Positions 16,430 through 24,126 of a DNA stretch of 36,048 bases are shown piece by piece. The stretch lies in contig DSDU01000204.1 of assembly GCA_011056835.1 (NCBI GenBank), forward strand, positions 1-36,048. The letters are read 5' to 3'. Each line of letters starts with the position of its first letter. Positions within the stretch are counted from its first letter, which is position 1. Origin of the DNA: Deltaproteobacteria bacterium (GTDB lineage: Bacteria; Desulfobacterota; Syntrophia; Syntrophales; UBA6807). Made by a program: the position numbers and the translations under genes. The notes below the pieces were generated by a model that was given only the letters and a program-made list of their open reading frames with translations, was not told the origin of the DNA and ran no database searches.

Positions 16430-16972
16430 ATGCAGATTTCTTTGACCTTTCGGAATACCGATGCTGAAGAATGGTTGAAAGAACATGTCAATAAAAGGCT
16501 ACAGAAGCTTGCACGCTATATAGATAAGCCTGTTGAGGCCCATGTGATCCTTTCCGTTGAAAAATTCAGAAATGTTGCTGAAGTAAATTTGTCAAGCAAG
16601 GGCGTTAAGGTCAATGGAAAAGAGGAAGAGAAAGAAATGATCACTGCCGTCGACAACGTTATCGATAAGATAGAACGACAGCTGAAGAAACATAAAGAGA
16701 AAATTCGTAACCGTAAAGAGAATTCTTCTTTTAATGAGATTGCCGCGATGGCAACCGAATCGGTCGAGGTTTTCGATGACGATGAAGGTCAGCCGAAAGT
16801 TGTTGAAGTGAGGCGTATTGTTCTTCAGCCGATGTCCGTCGACGATGCAATCCTTGAAATGGAGGATTCCAGAAACAGGTTTGTAATGTACAGAGATTCA
16901 TCATCCGAGAGGGTTAATGTCATTTACCGTCGTGATGATGGCAACTATGTGCTGATCGAGGCGAATAGCTGA
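16430..16972 (+). CDS. hpf: Long-form ribosome hibernation promoting factor
   Basis: HPF binds the 30S decoding region and promotes formation of inactive ribosome dimers under stress or in stationary phase. The 180-residue protein has the S30AE domain at the N-terminus (QISLTFRNTDAEEWLKEHV to DNVIDKIERQLKKHKEKIR) and a C-terminal dimerisation domain, separated by an acidic linker. The C-terminal domain runs RRIVLQPMSVDDAILEMED, NRFVMYRDSSSERVNVIYRR and DDGNYVLIE. That makes it the long type, which forms 100S particles without RMF. The ATG at 16430 has an excellent ribosome binding site, GGAGG, 7 bases upstream; the longer frame from 16349 is rejected. The gene position after rpoN is the usual one. 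Confidence 0.96.
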   Translation: MQISLTFRNTDAEEWLKEHVNKRLQKLARYIDKPVEAHVILSVEKFRNVAEVNLSSKGVKVNGKEEEKEMITAVDNVIDKIERQLKKHKEKIRNRKENSSFNEIAAMATESVEVFDDDEGQPKVVEVRRIVLQPMSVDDAILEMEDSRNRFVMYRDSSSERVNVIYRRDDGNYVLIEANS

Positions 16973-16988
16973 AACTCGAGGTATGATG

Positions 16989-17456
16989 ATGATGAATATT
17001 ACCGATTTGCTCCAAAAGGAATTCATAATAGAAGAATTAAAGTCGAAGTCGAAGAAAGAAGTTCTATATGAATTATCGGAGACTTTTCTCAGGGGCAATA
17101 TCACCATAGATTTGGATGCCATGGTCGAAGTATTGCTTGAGAGAGAAAAGCTTGGTAGTACCGGTATCGGTGATGGTATTGCTATACCGCACGGCAAACT
17201 ACCGGGGCTTGAAAACCTCATCGTTTCTTTTGGGAGATCTCATACGGGGATAGACTTTGATTCTTTAGATGGCAAGCCTGTTCATATTTTCTTTCTACTC
17301 ATGGCGCCGGAAAATTCCGCAGGCCAGCATCTCAAGGCCCTGGCGAAGATATCCCGTATGCTGAAAGAAGAAGAATTCAGAAAAAAGCTCATGAATACGG
17401 CGACACTTGACGACATTTATCACGTAATAGAGAATAAAGACGCAGCATATATTTGA
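16989..17456 (+). CDS. ptsN: PTS nitrogen regulatory protein EIIA-Ntr
   Basis: EIIA-Ntr is the last phosphocarrier of the regulatory PTS, receiving phosphate from NPr/HPr and controlling potassium and nitrogen-linked processes by protein contact. The protein of about 155 residues shows MNITDLLQKEFIIEEL, the phosphorylated His in GIAIPHGKLPGL, and the following VSFGRSHTGIDFDSLDG and VHIFFLLMAPENSAGQHLKAL segments of the mannitol/fructose EIIA fold. Four ATG codons in a row occur at 16983-16994. GAGG at 16978-16981 best fits the third (16989), but the first two are possible. It follows hpf by a short gap and precedes hprK. EI and HPr/NPr genes are not in the window. Confidence 0.95.
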   Translation: MMNITDLLQKEFIIEELKSKSKKEVLYELSETFLRGNITIDLDAMVEVLLEREKLGSTGIGDGIAIPHGKLPGLENLIVSFGRSHTGIDFDSLDGKPVHIFFLLMAPENSAGQHLKALAKISRMLKEEEFRKKLMNTATLDDIYHVIENKDAAYI

Positions 17457-17482
17457 TAGAATAAGGCATTCATATAGCGCGC

Positions 17483-18427
17483 ATGGGTCCTTTTGCCGTT
17501 AAAGATCTGCTGACACATGGAAAAGAGAGACTGAACCTCTCGCTTATTGGAGGGTATTCCGGAACAGGGAGGACGATCAACAGTCCGTCAATCAAAATAT
17601 TCGATATGGACCAGGCCTCGGCAGACGAAAACTTCGGCAGGGGATCTGTGGTCATTATCACTCATGATGTGTTGTCACGATGTGAGGCCGACCCGCCGTG
17701 TATCGTAAGCCTCCTCCTTCCCGCTCTTAGCGCCTCTTCGCCCCCTCTCATTGTCTGCTCACAAGCAGGAACAATTCCTCCTTTTCTCATTGAGTTTTCA
17801 AATAAAGAGTCAATTCCGCTGTGCGCGTCGGGTCTCGACGTCTTTCCCCTGCAAAGCCGTCTCATCGGATTACTCAGAGAGAAGATCGAGAATATTGTTA
17901 TCATCAATGGCGTGTTGGTCGAAGTGCTTGGAATCGGAGTTGTTATTATCGGTGAAAGCGGGATCGGCAAAAGCGAATGCGGACTTGAGCTCGTGACACG
18001 CGGTCACAAGCTGATCGCCGATGATATCATCGAGATAAGGAAGGGGAATGAAGGTGTCCTTGCCGGTTTAAGTATGGAATTAACCAAGTTCTTCATGGAA
18101 ATCAGAGGACTGGGGATCATCAACGTCAAACGGTTGTTCGGTGTGGCCGCCGTCAGTGACGAGACGACCATACACATAATGGTTGAGTTTATCCGATGGA
18201 AGAGGGATGCTGAATTTGACAGGATTGAATCCGAGGAACACTATAGAACCGTCATGGGAGTCAAGATTCCCCTTATCAGGGTTCCCGTCAGATCAGGCGG
18301 GAACATGGCAACAATCGTTGAGATCGTTGCGAGAAATGAAATCCTCAGGAAAGATGAATACAGTGCGTCGAGAGATCTGAAGGACCGGATTTTCAATAGG
18401 ATACAAAAGGAGCGACCTCATCGATAA
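17483..18427 (+). CDS. hprK: HPr kinase/phosphorylase with altered active-site residues
   Basis: HprK phosphorylates and dephosphorylates a serine of HPr. The 314-residue protein has the N-terminal domain (AVKDLLTHGKERLNLSLIGG) and the P-loop kinase domain. The P-loop is GESGIGKSE (157-165), followed by GHKLIADDIIEI, and the second family signature is MEIRGLGIINV (205-215). Two differences from the usual sequence stand out. The HGVLV motif before the P-loop reads INGVLVEV, with Asn142 in place of the conserved catalytic His, and the usual PVRPGRN reads PVRSGGN, losing an Arg. Activity, especially phosphorylase activity, may be changed. The gene lies between ptsN and rapZ, but no HPr gene is nearby. 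Confidence 0.93.
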   Translation: MGPFAVKDLLTHGKERLNLSLIGGYSGTGRTINSPSIKIFDMDQASADENFGRGSVVIITHDVLSRCEADPPCIVSLLLPALSASSPPLIVCSQAGTIPPFLIEFSNKESIPLCASGLDVFPLQSRLIGLLREKIENIVIINGVLVEVLGIGVVIIGESGIGKSECGLELVTRGHKLIADDIIEIRKGNEGVLAGLSMELTKFFMEIRGLGIINVKRLFGVAAVSDETTIHIMVEFIRWKRDAEFDRIESEEHYRTVMGVKIPLIRVPVRSGGNMATIVEIVARNEILRKDEYSASRDLKDRIFNRIQKERPHR

Positions 18428-18434
18428 GAACAGA

Positions 18435-19298
18435 ATGCAAGAAACCCGTACTGTTATCGTTACCGGTCTTTCAGGATCCGGAAAGAGTACCGCACTGCGG
18501 GCGCTTGAGGATATAGGATTCTTCTGTATCGATAACCTGCCGATGCGACTCCTGCCGTCATTGCTGGAGATTCATACTGAGACGGAGCGAGAGGTGAGGA
18601 ATATCGCTCTCGTTATGGATGTGCGGGGAAAATACTTTCTTGAGCAGCACATGGAAATCATCCCGGATCTGAAGAGACAGGGGTACAATATTGAGATACT
18701 GTTTCTCGATGCCAGTGACGAATCATTGCTGCACAGGTTCAGTGAAACAAGAAGATCGCATCCTCTTTCGGAAGCGGGAACGATGCTTGAAAGTATCAGA
18801 CTGGAACGGGAGAAATTGCTTGATCTGAGACAGATGGCAGATAATGTGGTCGACACGTCTCTCTACAACGTACATGAATTGAAGGATCACATCCAGCAAT
18901 ACTACCTGTCCCCGGCGACGGGGAAAAGACTTATCATCAATTTGATATCCTTTGGATATCGGTACGGCATCCCCCCCGACGCTGATATCGTACTCGATGT
19001 CAGATTTCTGCCCAACCCCTATTTCGTGAATGAGTTGAAGGAACTGGACGGCAATACTGCAGGTGTGAGTGAGTATGTCATGAAGGCGGATGGAACGAAA
19101 AGCTTTCTTCGCGAGCTGTTCCGGCTTGCGGCGTTCCTTACCCCTCTCTATGAGAAGGAGGGGAAAGCCTATCTCAATGTTGCCCTTGGATGTACCGGGG
19201 GAAAACACCGGTCGGTTGTCATGGTGAACAAACTAGCCGAGTATTATAAGGATAAGAATTATAGGGTGAATGTCAGCCACCGCGACGTAAAAAGATAA
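18435..19298 (+). CDS. rapZ: RNase adapter protein RapZ / YvcJ-family nucleotide-binding protein
   Basis: The 287-residue protein has a Walker A motif near the N-terminus (VTGLSGSGKSTALRALED) and the RapZ-typical GFFCIDNLP. The C-terminal domain has the pattern DVRFLPNPYFVNELKELDG and ends VALGCTGGKHRSVVMVNKLAE. In enterics RapZ binds the small RNA GlmZ and delivers it to RNase E, tuning glucosamine 6-phosphate and so envelope precursor synthesis; in other bacteria the role is less clear. No GlmY/GlmZ-like RNA is recognisable here. The start lies 7 bases after the hprK stop, so translation is probably coupled. The downstream PTS genes often found after rapZ in this group are absent. Confidence 0.95.
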   Translation: MQETRTVIVTGLSGSGKSTALRALEDIGFFCIDNLPMRLLPSLLEIHTETEREVRNIALVMDVRGKYFLEQHMEIIPDLKRQGYNIEILFLDASDESLLHRFSETRRSHPLSEAGTMLESIRLEREKLLDLRQMADNVVDTSLYNVHELKDHIQQYYLSPATGKRLIINLISFGYRYGIPPDADIVLDVRFLPNPYFVNELKELDGNTAGVSEYVMKADGTKSFLRELFRLAAFLTPLYEKEGKAYLNVALGCTGGKHRSVVMVNKLAEYYKDKNYRVNVSHRDVKR

Positions 19299-19385
19299 AC
19301 TCCCACCCGTCAATCATAACATTCATAATACATTGCGTGACAGAGGATGAAGATACTCGGAATGTGGTAATGACGCATTCATTAT

Positions 19386-20717
19386 CTAGGAGGCGACGTC
19401 GAGCTTTATATCAACATTGTCCTGTATCCAGTGAGGGTCCCACCATTCCTGAGGATCGACAAATTGAATGCCGACAAAGATGCCGAAATGGAGATGATCG
19501 CCGCCGGCCCACCCAGATGTACCCGTTCGCCCAATCGGCATTCCTTTATTAACCAACTGTTTCTCTGTCACATCAATTGTTTCCAGATGAGCATAGAAAC
19601 TGAATAATCCAAGTCCGTGATCAATGAGTATACTGTTACCATAAATGCCGAGATATCCGGTGAAAGCGATCGTTCCACTGTTCGCTGCGTGAACAGTGGC
19701 ATTTCTGACGGAAGCAAGATCCACACCGTCATGAATGCTCGTTCCGATCTTCTGTCCTTCGAAGACATATGTTCTCTTATCACCGAACATGGCCATGGTG
19801 GCCGCATTTTTCATTCTGATAAATGATCCTTTCCAGAGTTGTCGGTCTGCCGATTGTTGACATATAGAACGTATCTTTTCATTGTTTTCGGCTCTCATGC
19901 GATCGTTGATGTATCGAAAGGCCTCGATGGGAGACTCGTATTTTATCATGTTGTTATATTGCTCCAAATCCGGAATTTTCCGTTCCAGAAAGCCTTTGCT
20001 GATAGTCATCGTGCGGTCTCGAAAACTTTTTTGTCTCATGTGTATGGGAAGGGAGCTTTTAGCAAGATTGCCTGCTTTGTCCTTCGCTGCAATGCCGATC
20101 ATGCCGTCCTTTATGCCGGTACTGTCCATCGGGAGTGCGAAATAGCAGACGTAACATGACTTACCGGCAAGCGTGATGGGATAGGATGGGAAGATATTGT
20201 CACCCACATAGACGTATGTTTCAGCAATCTCTTCCGGTATCGAGTAGACCGTAACTGCCGAGCCGCCGGGATTTGCGTAGTGGAGAGGATTCAACTGAAT
20301 GATGCGGGGCGGTACGGTATCTATCGTTACGGTGAACGTCTTGCTTGCCGTATTTTTCCGCAGAGATTGATCGGTGACCGAAATGTCAAGAGTTGCTTGA
20401 CCGTCATGAAGCTTAAGGTCTTTCGGATGTATCAAGACGGGAATGACCTGTTCGGTAATACCACGATGCGGTATGCTGACAGTCTCAAGTTGATACTTCT
20501 TTTCGTCCTGAGTGATGCTCACAGAAACAAGACGAATTCCGCTTTTTCTATCTGAACAATGTATCTCCAGCATCTTTTCCCTACCGATCATATCGGGAAC
20601 GCTACTGATTGCAATGACGGGTTGTTCTCCTTCGTAGCAGGTAAAGAAAAAGAAAATGCCGGCGCTTATGAGCATCAAAATCATAAATACAAAAAATGTA
20701 GTAACGTATCTGTTCAT
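19386..20717 (-). CDS. Membrane-anchored M23 family (LytM-like) metallopeptidase
   Basis: This 443-residue protein begins with a transmembrane anchor (YVTTFFVFMILMLISAGIFF), then has a long periplasmic part with Ig-like strand patterns (about 30-230). The C-terminal LytM/lysostaphin domain carries the zinc ligands His329 and Asp333 in HDGVDLAS and the HLH motif at 408-410, with SFYAHLETIDV and GRTGTSGWAGGDHLHFG between. All catalytic residues are present, so it is probably an active peptidoglycan endopeptidase. I chose the ATG at 20717 because GGAG precedes it on the minus strand; the GTG at 20732 would place that site inside the gene. It faces away from the LysE gene and converges on rapZ. 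Confidence 0.92.
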   Translation of the reverse strand: MNRYVTTFFVFMILMLISAGIFFFFTCYEGEQPVIAISSVPDMIGREKMLEIHCSDRKSGIRLVSVSITQDEKKYQLETVSIPHRGITEQVIPVLIHPKDLKLHDGQATLDISVTDQSLRKNTASKTFTVTIDTVPPRIIQLNPLHYANPGGSAVTVYSIPEEIAETYVYVGDNIFPSYPITLAGKSCYVCYFALPMDSTGIKDGMIGIAAKDKAGNLAKSSLPIHMRQKSFRDRTMTISKGFLERKIPDLEQYNNMIKYESPIEAFRYINDRMRAENNEKIRSICQQSADRQLWKGSFIRMKNAATMAMFGDKRTYVFEGQKIGTSIHDGVDLASVRNATVHAANSGTIAFTGYLGIYGNSILIDHGLGLFSFYAHLETIDVTEKQLVNKGMPIGRTGTSGWAGGDHLHFGIFVGIQFVDPQEWWDPHWIQDNVDIKLDVAS

Positions 20718-20970
20718 AGGGTATATCTCCACTTTCAGCGTTAAAGGCGGGAAGTATACCTATTGAAAGTCTAAAATGCAAGGATCGATGTTCATCCGTT
20801 ACCTTGACAGGGCAGGGGTGCTGATAGTGAATGCACGGCAGGAGCTGCTAAAAAACGCGGCATTTCAGTTTTATTCGAGAGTGTTGTTTTGTTTGATCCT
20901 GTTCCTTGGGACTGCGCCATTTAGAAATAAATCTTCCTGATACAAGCAATCTTGCCGAAGCGTAAGATCG

Positions 20971-21014
20971 GCAATTCCAATTGTCTGAAACGGAAGGATG
21001 AGTTTTGGAATTGC
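20971..21014. repeat. 10-bp perfect inverted repeat
   Basis: GCAATTCCAA (20971-20980) and TTGGAATTGC (21005-21014) are exact reverse complements with a 24-base loop. No T-run follows on either strand, so it is not an obvious terminator. It may be an operator or an RNA hairpin in the divergent region. Confidence 0.5.
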
Positions 21015-21090
21015 TTGGAGCCTGTTGTCGATTCATCAGAAAATGGAATTGACCAAGTAAAAATGAATGAGATTAACACCCCCTAAAGCA

Positions 21091-21119
21091 TTGACCAAGG
21101 ATATGATACCTGTTATATC
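21091..21119 (+). promoter_or_regulatory. Candidate promoter for the lysE-like gene
   Basis: TTGACC (21091-21096) is followed after 17 bases by TATATC (21114-21119). The -35 match is five of six and the -10 match four of six. The -35 box is part of the second copy of the direct repeat ATTGACCAAG; the first copy lies exactly 42 bases upstream, about four helical turns. That placement would suit a regulator binding both copies. Confidence 0.45.
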
Positions 21120-21161
21120 TCTGAAAACTTCAAACATAATATAGGATTACAGGAACAGTAC

Positions 21162-21806
21162 ATGAAGGCGCTTGCCGGGATTTTCATATCTTCGTTTCTT
21201 ATTTCTCTTTCGGGAGCCATGGTTCCCGGACCGGTTCTTTCGGTAACGATTACGGAGAGTGTAAAAAGAGGCGTTTGGGCCGGACCTATGATAATTGCCG
21301 GTCATGGTATGTTGGAAGTCGTTTTCATTCTTTTGCTGCTGGGCGGCTTTGCCGAATTTCTCAATAACAGGATTTTCATAAGTACAGTCGGCATGCTCGG
21401 CGGATGTTATCTGATATGGATGTCTGTAATGATGGCGAAGGATATCAAACGAATGACCATCAATTTTCATGGCGGAAGAAATGTCTGGGGAGGACCGGTT
21501 GTAGCTGGTGTCATGACCAGTCTGGCAAACCCATACTGGATTATATGGTGGGCGACAATCGGCCTTGGATATGTCATCGTTTCAATGCGATATGGTATAA
21601 ACGGAGTTGTTATTTTTTTCATGGGGCACATTTTGGCGGATTTTTCATGGTATAGTATGATATCATTTGCAGTATCTAAGGGTAAGCGATTCCTCAATGA
21701 CGGTCTCTACCGAAACATAATGGGAATATGCGCTTTTATGCTTTTGTTCTTTGGGTCGCTGTTCTTCCTGTGGGGAGTGCGAAATCTTATCGCGCCGACA
21801 ACTTAA
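21162..21806 (+). CDS. LysE family amino-acid exporter (RhtB-like)
   Basis: The 214-residue inner-membrane protein has about six hydrophobic segments. It shows the LysE/RhtB start pattern: ISSFLISLSGAMVPGPVLSV, where the PGP motif is the family hallmark, and then VKRGVWAGPMIIAGHGMLE. The second half has GGPVVAGVMTSLANPYWIIWW, matching the conserved NPK/NPYW loop of the family. These proteins export amino acids such as lysine, threonine or homoserine by proton exchange; the substrate here is unknown. It stands alone with its own candidate promoter, and a 244-base gap follows before coaBC. Confidence 0.87.
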   Translation: MKALAGIFISSFLISLSGAMVPGPVLSVTITESVKRGVWAGPMIIAGHGMLEVVFILLLLGGFAEFLNNRIFISTVGMLGGCYLIWMSVMMAKDIKRMTINFHGGRNVWGGPVVAGVMTSLANPYWIIWWATIGLGYVIVSMRYGINGVVIFFMGHILADFSWYSMISFAVSKGKRFLNDGLYRNIMGICAFMLLFFGSLFFLWGVRNLIAPTT

Positions 21807-22050
21807 GGCAAAGAGGTAAGACCAGAGAGGTAGGTGAAAAATTCCAATCGACGGCGTTTCTCTTATCCTTGGTTGTTGCGACGTGGTATTAAATGGACTG
21901 AGGCCTGGGGCTCAAGGCTAAGGGTTTTTCAGCTGTTGAGCTGTTAAGAGCTCACGAGCGAGCTTCAATTCATGCCTTACTCCCGACCCTGAGGATTTCC
22001 GGCGCCGTGCTCCGTGGAGCGTGAATATTCAAACAAGAGGTTATTTTCTC
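21807..22050. other. Intergenic gap before coaBC
   Basis: No gene is seen in these 244 bases. They include several GAGCT/AGCTC words around 21930-21965 that could form short stems. The ribosome binding region AAGAGG lies just before the coaBC start. No clear promoter was recognised. Confidence 0.3.
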
Positions 22051-23262
22051 ATGCTGGAAGGTAAAAAAATCGTTCTTGGAATAACCGGCGGCATTGCTGC
22101 GTATAAATCAGCTGAATTAACGAGAGCCTTCGTAAAACAAAGAGCGGATGTTTCCGTCATTATGTCTCGGAATGCAACGGAATTCATCACCCCGCTGACA
22201 CTGCAAACCCTCTCGGGGAACCCGGTGTATACCGATACCTTTTCGTTGACCGGAGATTGGGAGATGGAGCATATATCGCTGGCTGAAACGGCACACATCT
22301 TTGTCCTGGCCCCGGCGACTGCCAACATCATCGGGAAGATTGCTTCGGGGATTGCCGACGACCTGCTTTCAACAACGGTAATGGCAACGAAAGCACCGGT
22401 ACTTATATGCCCCGCCATGAATACGAATATGTACACAAATTCGCTTGTCCAAGCAAATATTCAAAAGTTATCGAATCTCGGCTACTGTTTTGTTGATCCG
22501 ACGTGTGGAGAATTAGCCTGTGGAACAGAAGGGCAGGGACGGCTGGCACCATTGGATAATATTCTTGAAGAGGTGATAACGATTTTAACGCCGAAGGATC
22601 TGAGAGGACAAAATGTATTGATAACGGCAGGACCAACGAGAGAACCCTTTGATCCGGTAAGGTTTATCTCGAATTATTCGTCGGGTAAGATGGGATATGC
22701 CTTCGCAATAATGGCAAAACGCCGGGGAGCAGCCGTGACGCTGATCAGTGGTCCGACCTCGGTGACTGCTCCATCCGGTGTGACATTCGTCGCGGTTTCC
22801 AGCGCCGTTGAAATGAGGGATGCCGTTATGAAACATGTAGACGAATCAACAGTCATTATCAAGGTTGCGGCAGTAGCAGATTACCGTCCCGCCAGCATGG
22901 CCGATTCCAAGATAAAGAAGGAAAAGGGTGAATTTACCATTACCCTTGAGCAAAATCCCGATATAATCGCCGAGATCGGCAAAATAAAGGGAGACCGCGT
23001 TCTGGTGGGCTTTGCCATGGAAACGGAAGATCTGCTCAAGAACGCATACAACAAGCTCATGGCAAAAAATATGGACCTCATCGTTGCAAACGACCTGAGC
23101 AGACCCGGTTCGGGTTTTCAATACGATACGAATAGCGTCAGGGTGATCGATCGATCCGGTGACGTTCGGAAGTTCCCCCTCATGAGCAAGATTAATGTTG
23201 CCGACAGGGTTCTCGACCGTGTTAAAAAGTTGTGTGACGAACGAGGATTGCCCCGGCCATAA
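22051..23262 (+). CDS. coaBC: Bifunctional phosphopantothenoylcysteine decarboxylase / phosphopantothenate-cysteine ligase
   Basis: This enzyme performs two steps of coenzyme A synthesis: cysteine addition to 4'-phosphopantothenate (CoaB) and decarboxylation of the product (CoaC, FMN-dependent). The CoaC part shows GITGGIAAYKSAELTR, the catalytic His74 in EHISLAE, PAMNTNMY (Asn124) and Cys157 in ELACGTEGQGRL. The CoaB part starts near 189 with NVLITAGPTREPFDPVRFISNYSSGKMG-type residues and includes KVAAVADYRP. Numbering is within one residue of E. coli Dfp. I chose the ATG at 22051, where the family's LEGKKIVLGITGG begins; the GTG at 22021 adds ten unrelated residues. The UDG gene follows after 11 bases. 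Confidence 0.96.
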   Translation: MLEGKKIVLGITGGIAAYKSAELTRAFVKQRADVSVIMSRNATEFITPLTLQTLSGNPVYTDTFSLTGDWEMEHISLAETAHIFVLAPATANIIGKIASGIADDLLSTTVMATKAPVLICPAMNTNMYTNSLVQANIQKLSNLGYCFVDPTCGELACGTEGQGRLAPLDNILEEVITILTPKDLRGQNVLITAGPTREPFDPVRFISNYSSGKMGYAFAIMAKRRGAAVTLISGPTSVTAPSGVTFVAVSSAVEMRDAVMKHVDESTVIIKVAAVADYRPASMADSKIKKEKGEFTITLEQNPDIIAEIGKIKGDRVLVGFAMETEDLLKNAYNKLMAKNMDLIVANDLSRPGSGFQYDTNSVRVIDRSGDVRKFPLMSKINVADRVLDRVKKLCDERGLPRP

Positions 23263-23273
23263 AAAAGGTACCG

Positions 23274-24029
23274 ATGGAGTTCAACGAAGAAATCAGGCAA
23301 GAACTGGCAGCGATCGTCGAAGCATTGAAGAGTCGTGTCATTCACGAAAGGGATTACGGCGGAACGTATCGTGTCTTTTCGATGAGCGACGGCGCAACGA
23401 CTGTTGATCAGCCGGTCTTCGAGATTGATGCGAAGGTTGATGAAGCCGGCATTGAAGATCTGACGACACTTGACACTATACATGAGAAGATCGCTGATTG
23501 TCGCAAGTGTGGACTGGGTTCGATGCGGACCAATCTTGTTTTTGGAGAAGGGAATCCACATGCGGATCTCGTTTTTGTAGGAGAGGCGCCGGGTGAGCAG
23601 GAGGACAGACAGGGAAGACCCTTCGTCGGTCGCGCCGGACAACTTCTGACACGAATAATCGAAGCCATGGGGTTGAAACGACATGATGTGTATATCTGCA
23701 ATATCCTTAAGTGTCGTCCGCCCGGAAACAGGAACCCGAAACCCGCAGAAATCAGGGCCTGTGAGCCTTTTTTGTTACAGCAACTCGATGTGATTCGACC
23801 GAAGGTTATTTGTGCTCTGGGGACCTTTGCAGCGAAAACTCTGCTTGACACGGATGTTCCCATATCGCTGCTTCGAGGGAAATTCCACGCATATCACGGT
23901 ATCAAGCTTATGCCGACGTACCATCCGGCGTATCTCCTGAGGAATCCGGGGTCGAAGAAACAGGTATGGGAGGATGTGCAGGTGATCATGAAAGAGCTGA
24001 ATATACAAGTCAGACCCGGTGAATCGTAA
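23274..24029 (+). CDS. Family 4 uracil-DNA glycosylase
   Basis: This enzyme removes uracil from DNA and holds a 4Fe-4S cluster. The 251-residue protein has an N-terminal extension of about 65 residues, then four cysteines that fit the cluster: Cys76 and Cys79 (CRKCGLG), Cys147 (NILKCRPPGNRNP) and Cys163 (EIRACEPFL). Motif A is GEAPGEQED (103-111) and the DNA-binding motif is HPAYLLRNP (217-225). The combination is diagnostic for family 4, common in anaerobes, archaea and Desulfobacterota, and distinct from Ung (family 1). It shares a probable operon with coaBC. The N-terminal extension is seen in some relatives, and its role is unclear. Confidence 0.95.
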   Translation: MEFNEEIRQELAAIVEALKSRVIHERDYGGTYRVFSMSDGATTVDQPVFEIDAKVDEAGIEDLTTLDTIHEKIADCRKCGLGSMRTNLVFGEGNPHADLVFVGEAPGEQEDRQGRPFVGRAGQLLTRIIEAMGLKRHDVYICNILKCRPPGNRNPKPAEIRACEPFLLQQLDVIRPKVICALGTFAAKTLLDTDVPISLLRGKFHAYHGIKLMPTYHPAYLLRNPGSKKQVWEDVQVIMKELNIQVRPGES

Positions 24030-24126
24030 TTCGGATCGGCGTTCGAAAAAAAGGGAGGCATGACAGTGGATATTCGTCCGTCGTAAGTGTGTTCGTTAAC
24101 GATACGATACAGAATACGGAGTTATA

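Larger units (their letters stand above)
20718..21161. other. Divergent intergenic region between the M23 gene and the lysE-like gene
   Basis: This 444-base region has no gene I can support. A 62-codon minus-strand frame (20848-21036) has no ribosome binding site and no recognisable product. The region contains the 10-bp inverted repeat at 20971-21014, the direct repeats ATTGACCAAG at 21048-21057 and 21090-21099, and a candidate promoter at 21091-21119. The minus-strand promoter for the M23 gene should also be here but was not recognised. Confidence 0.45.

Noticed and set aside
20848-21036. A 62-codon minus-strand gene in the M23-lysE gap
   Set aside because: No ribosome binding site, polar composition without any recognisable motif, and it covers the inverted repeat. 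It is more likely non-coding.
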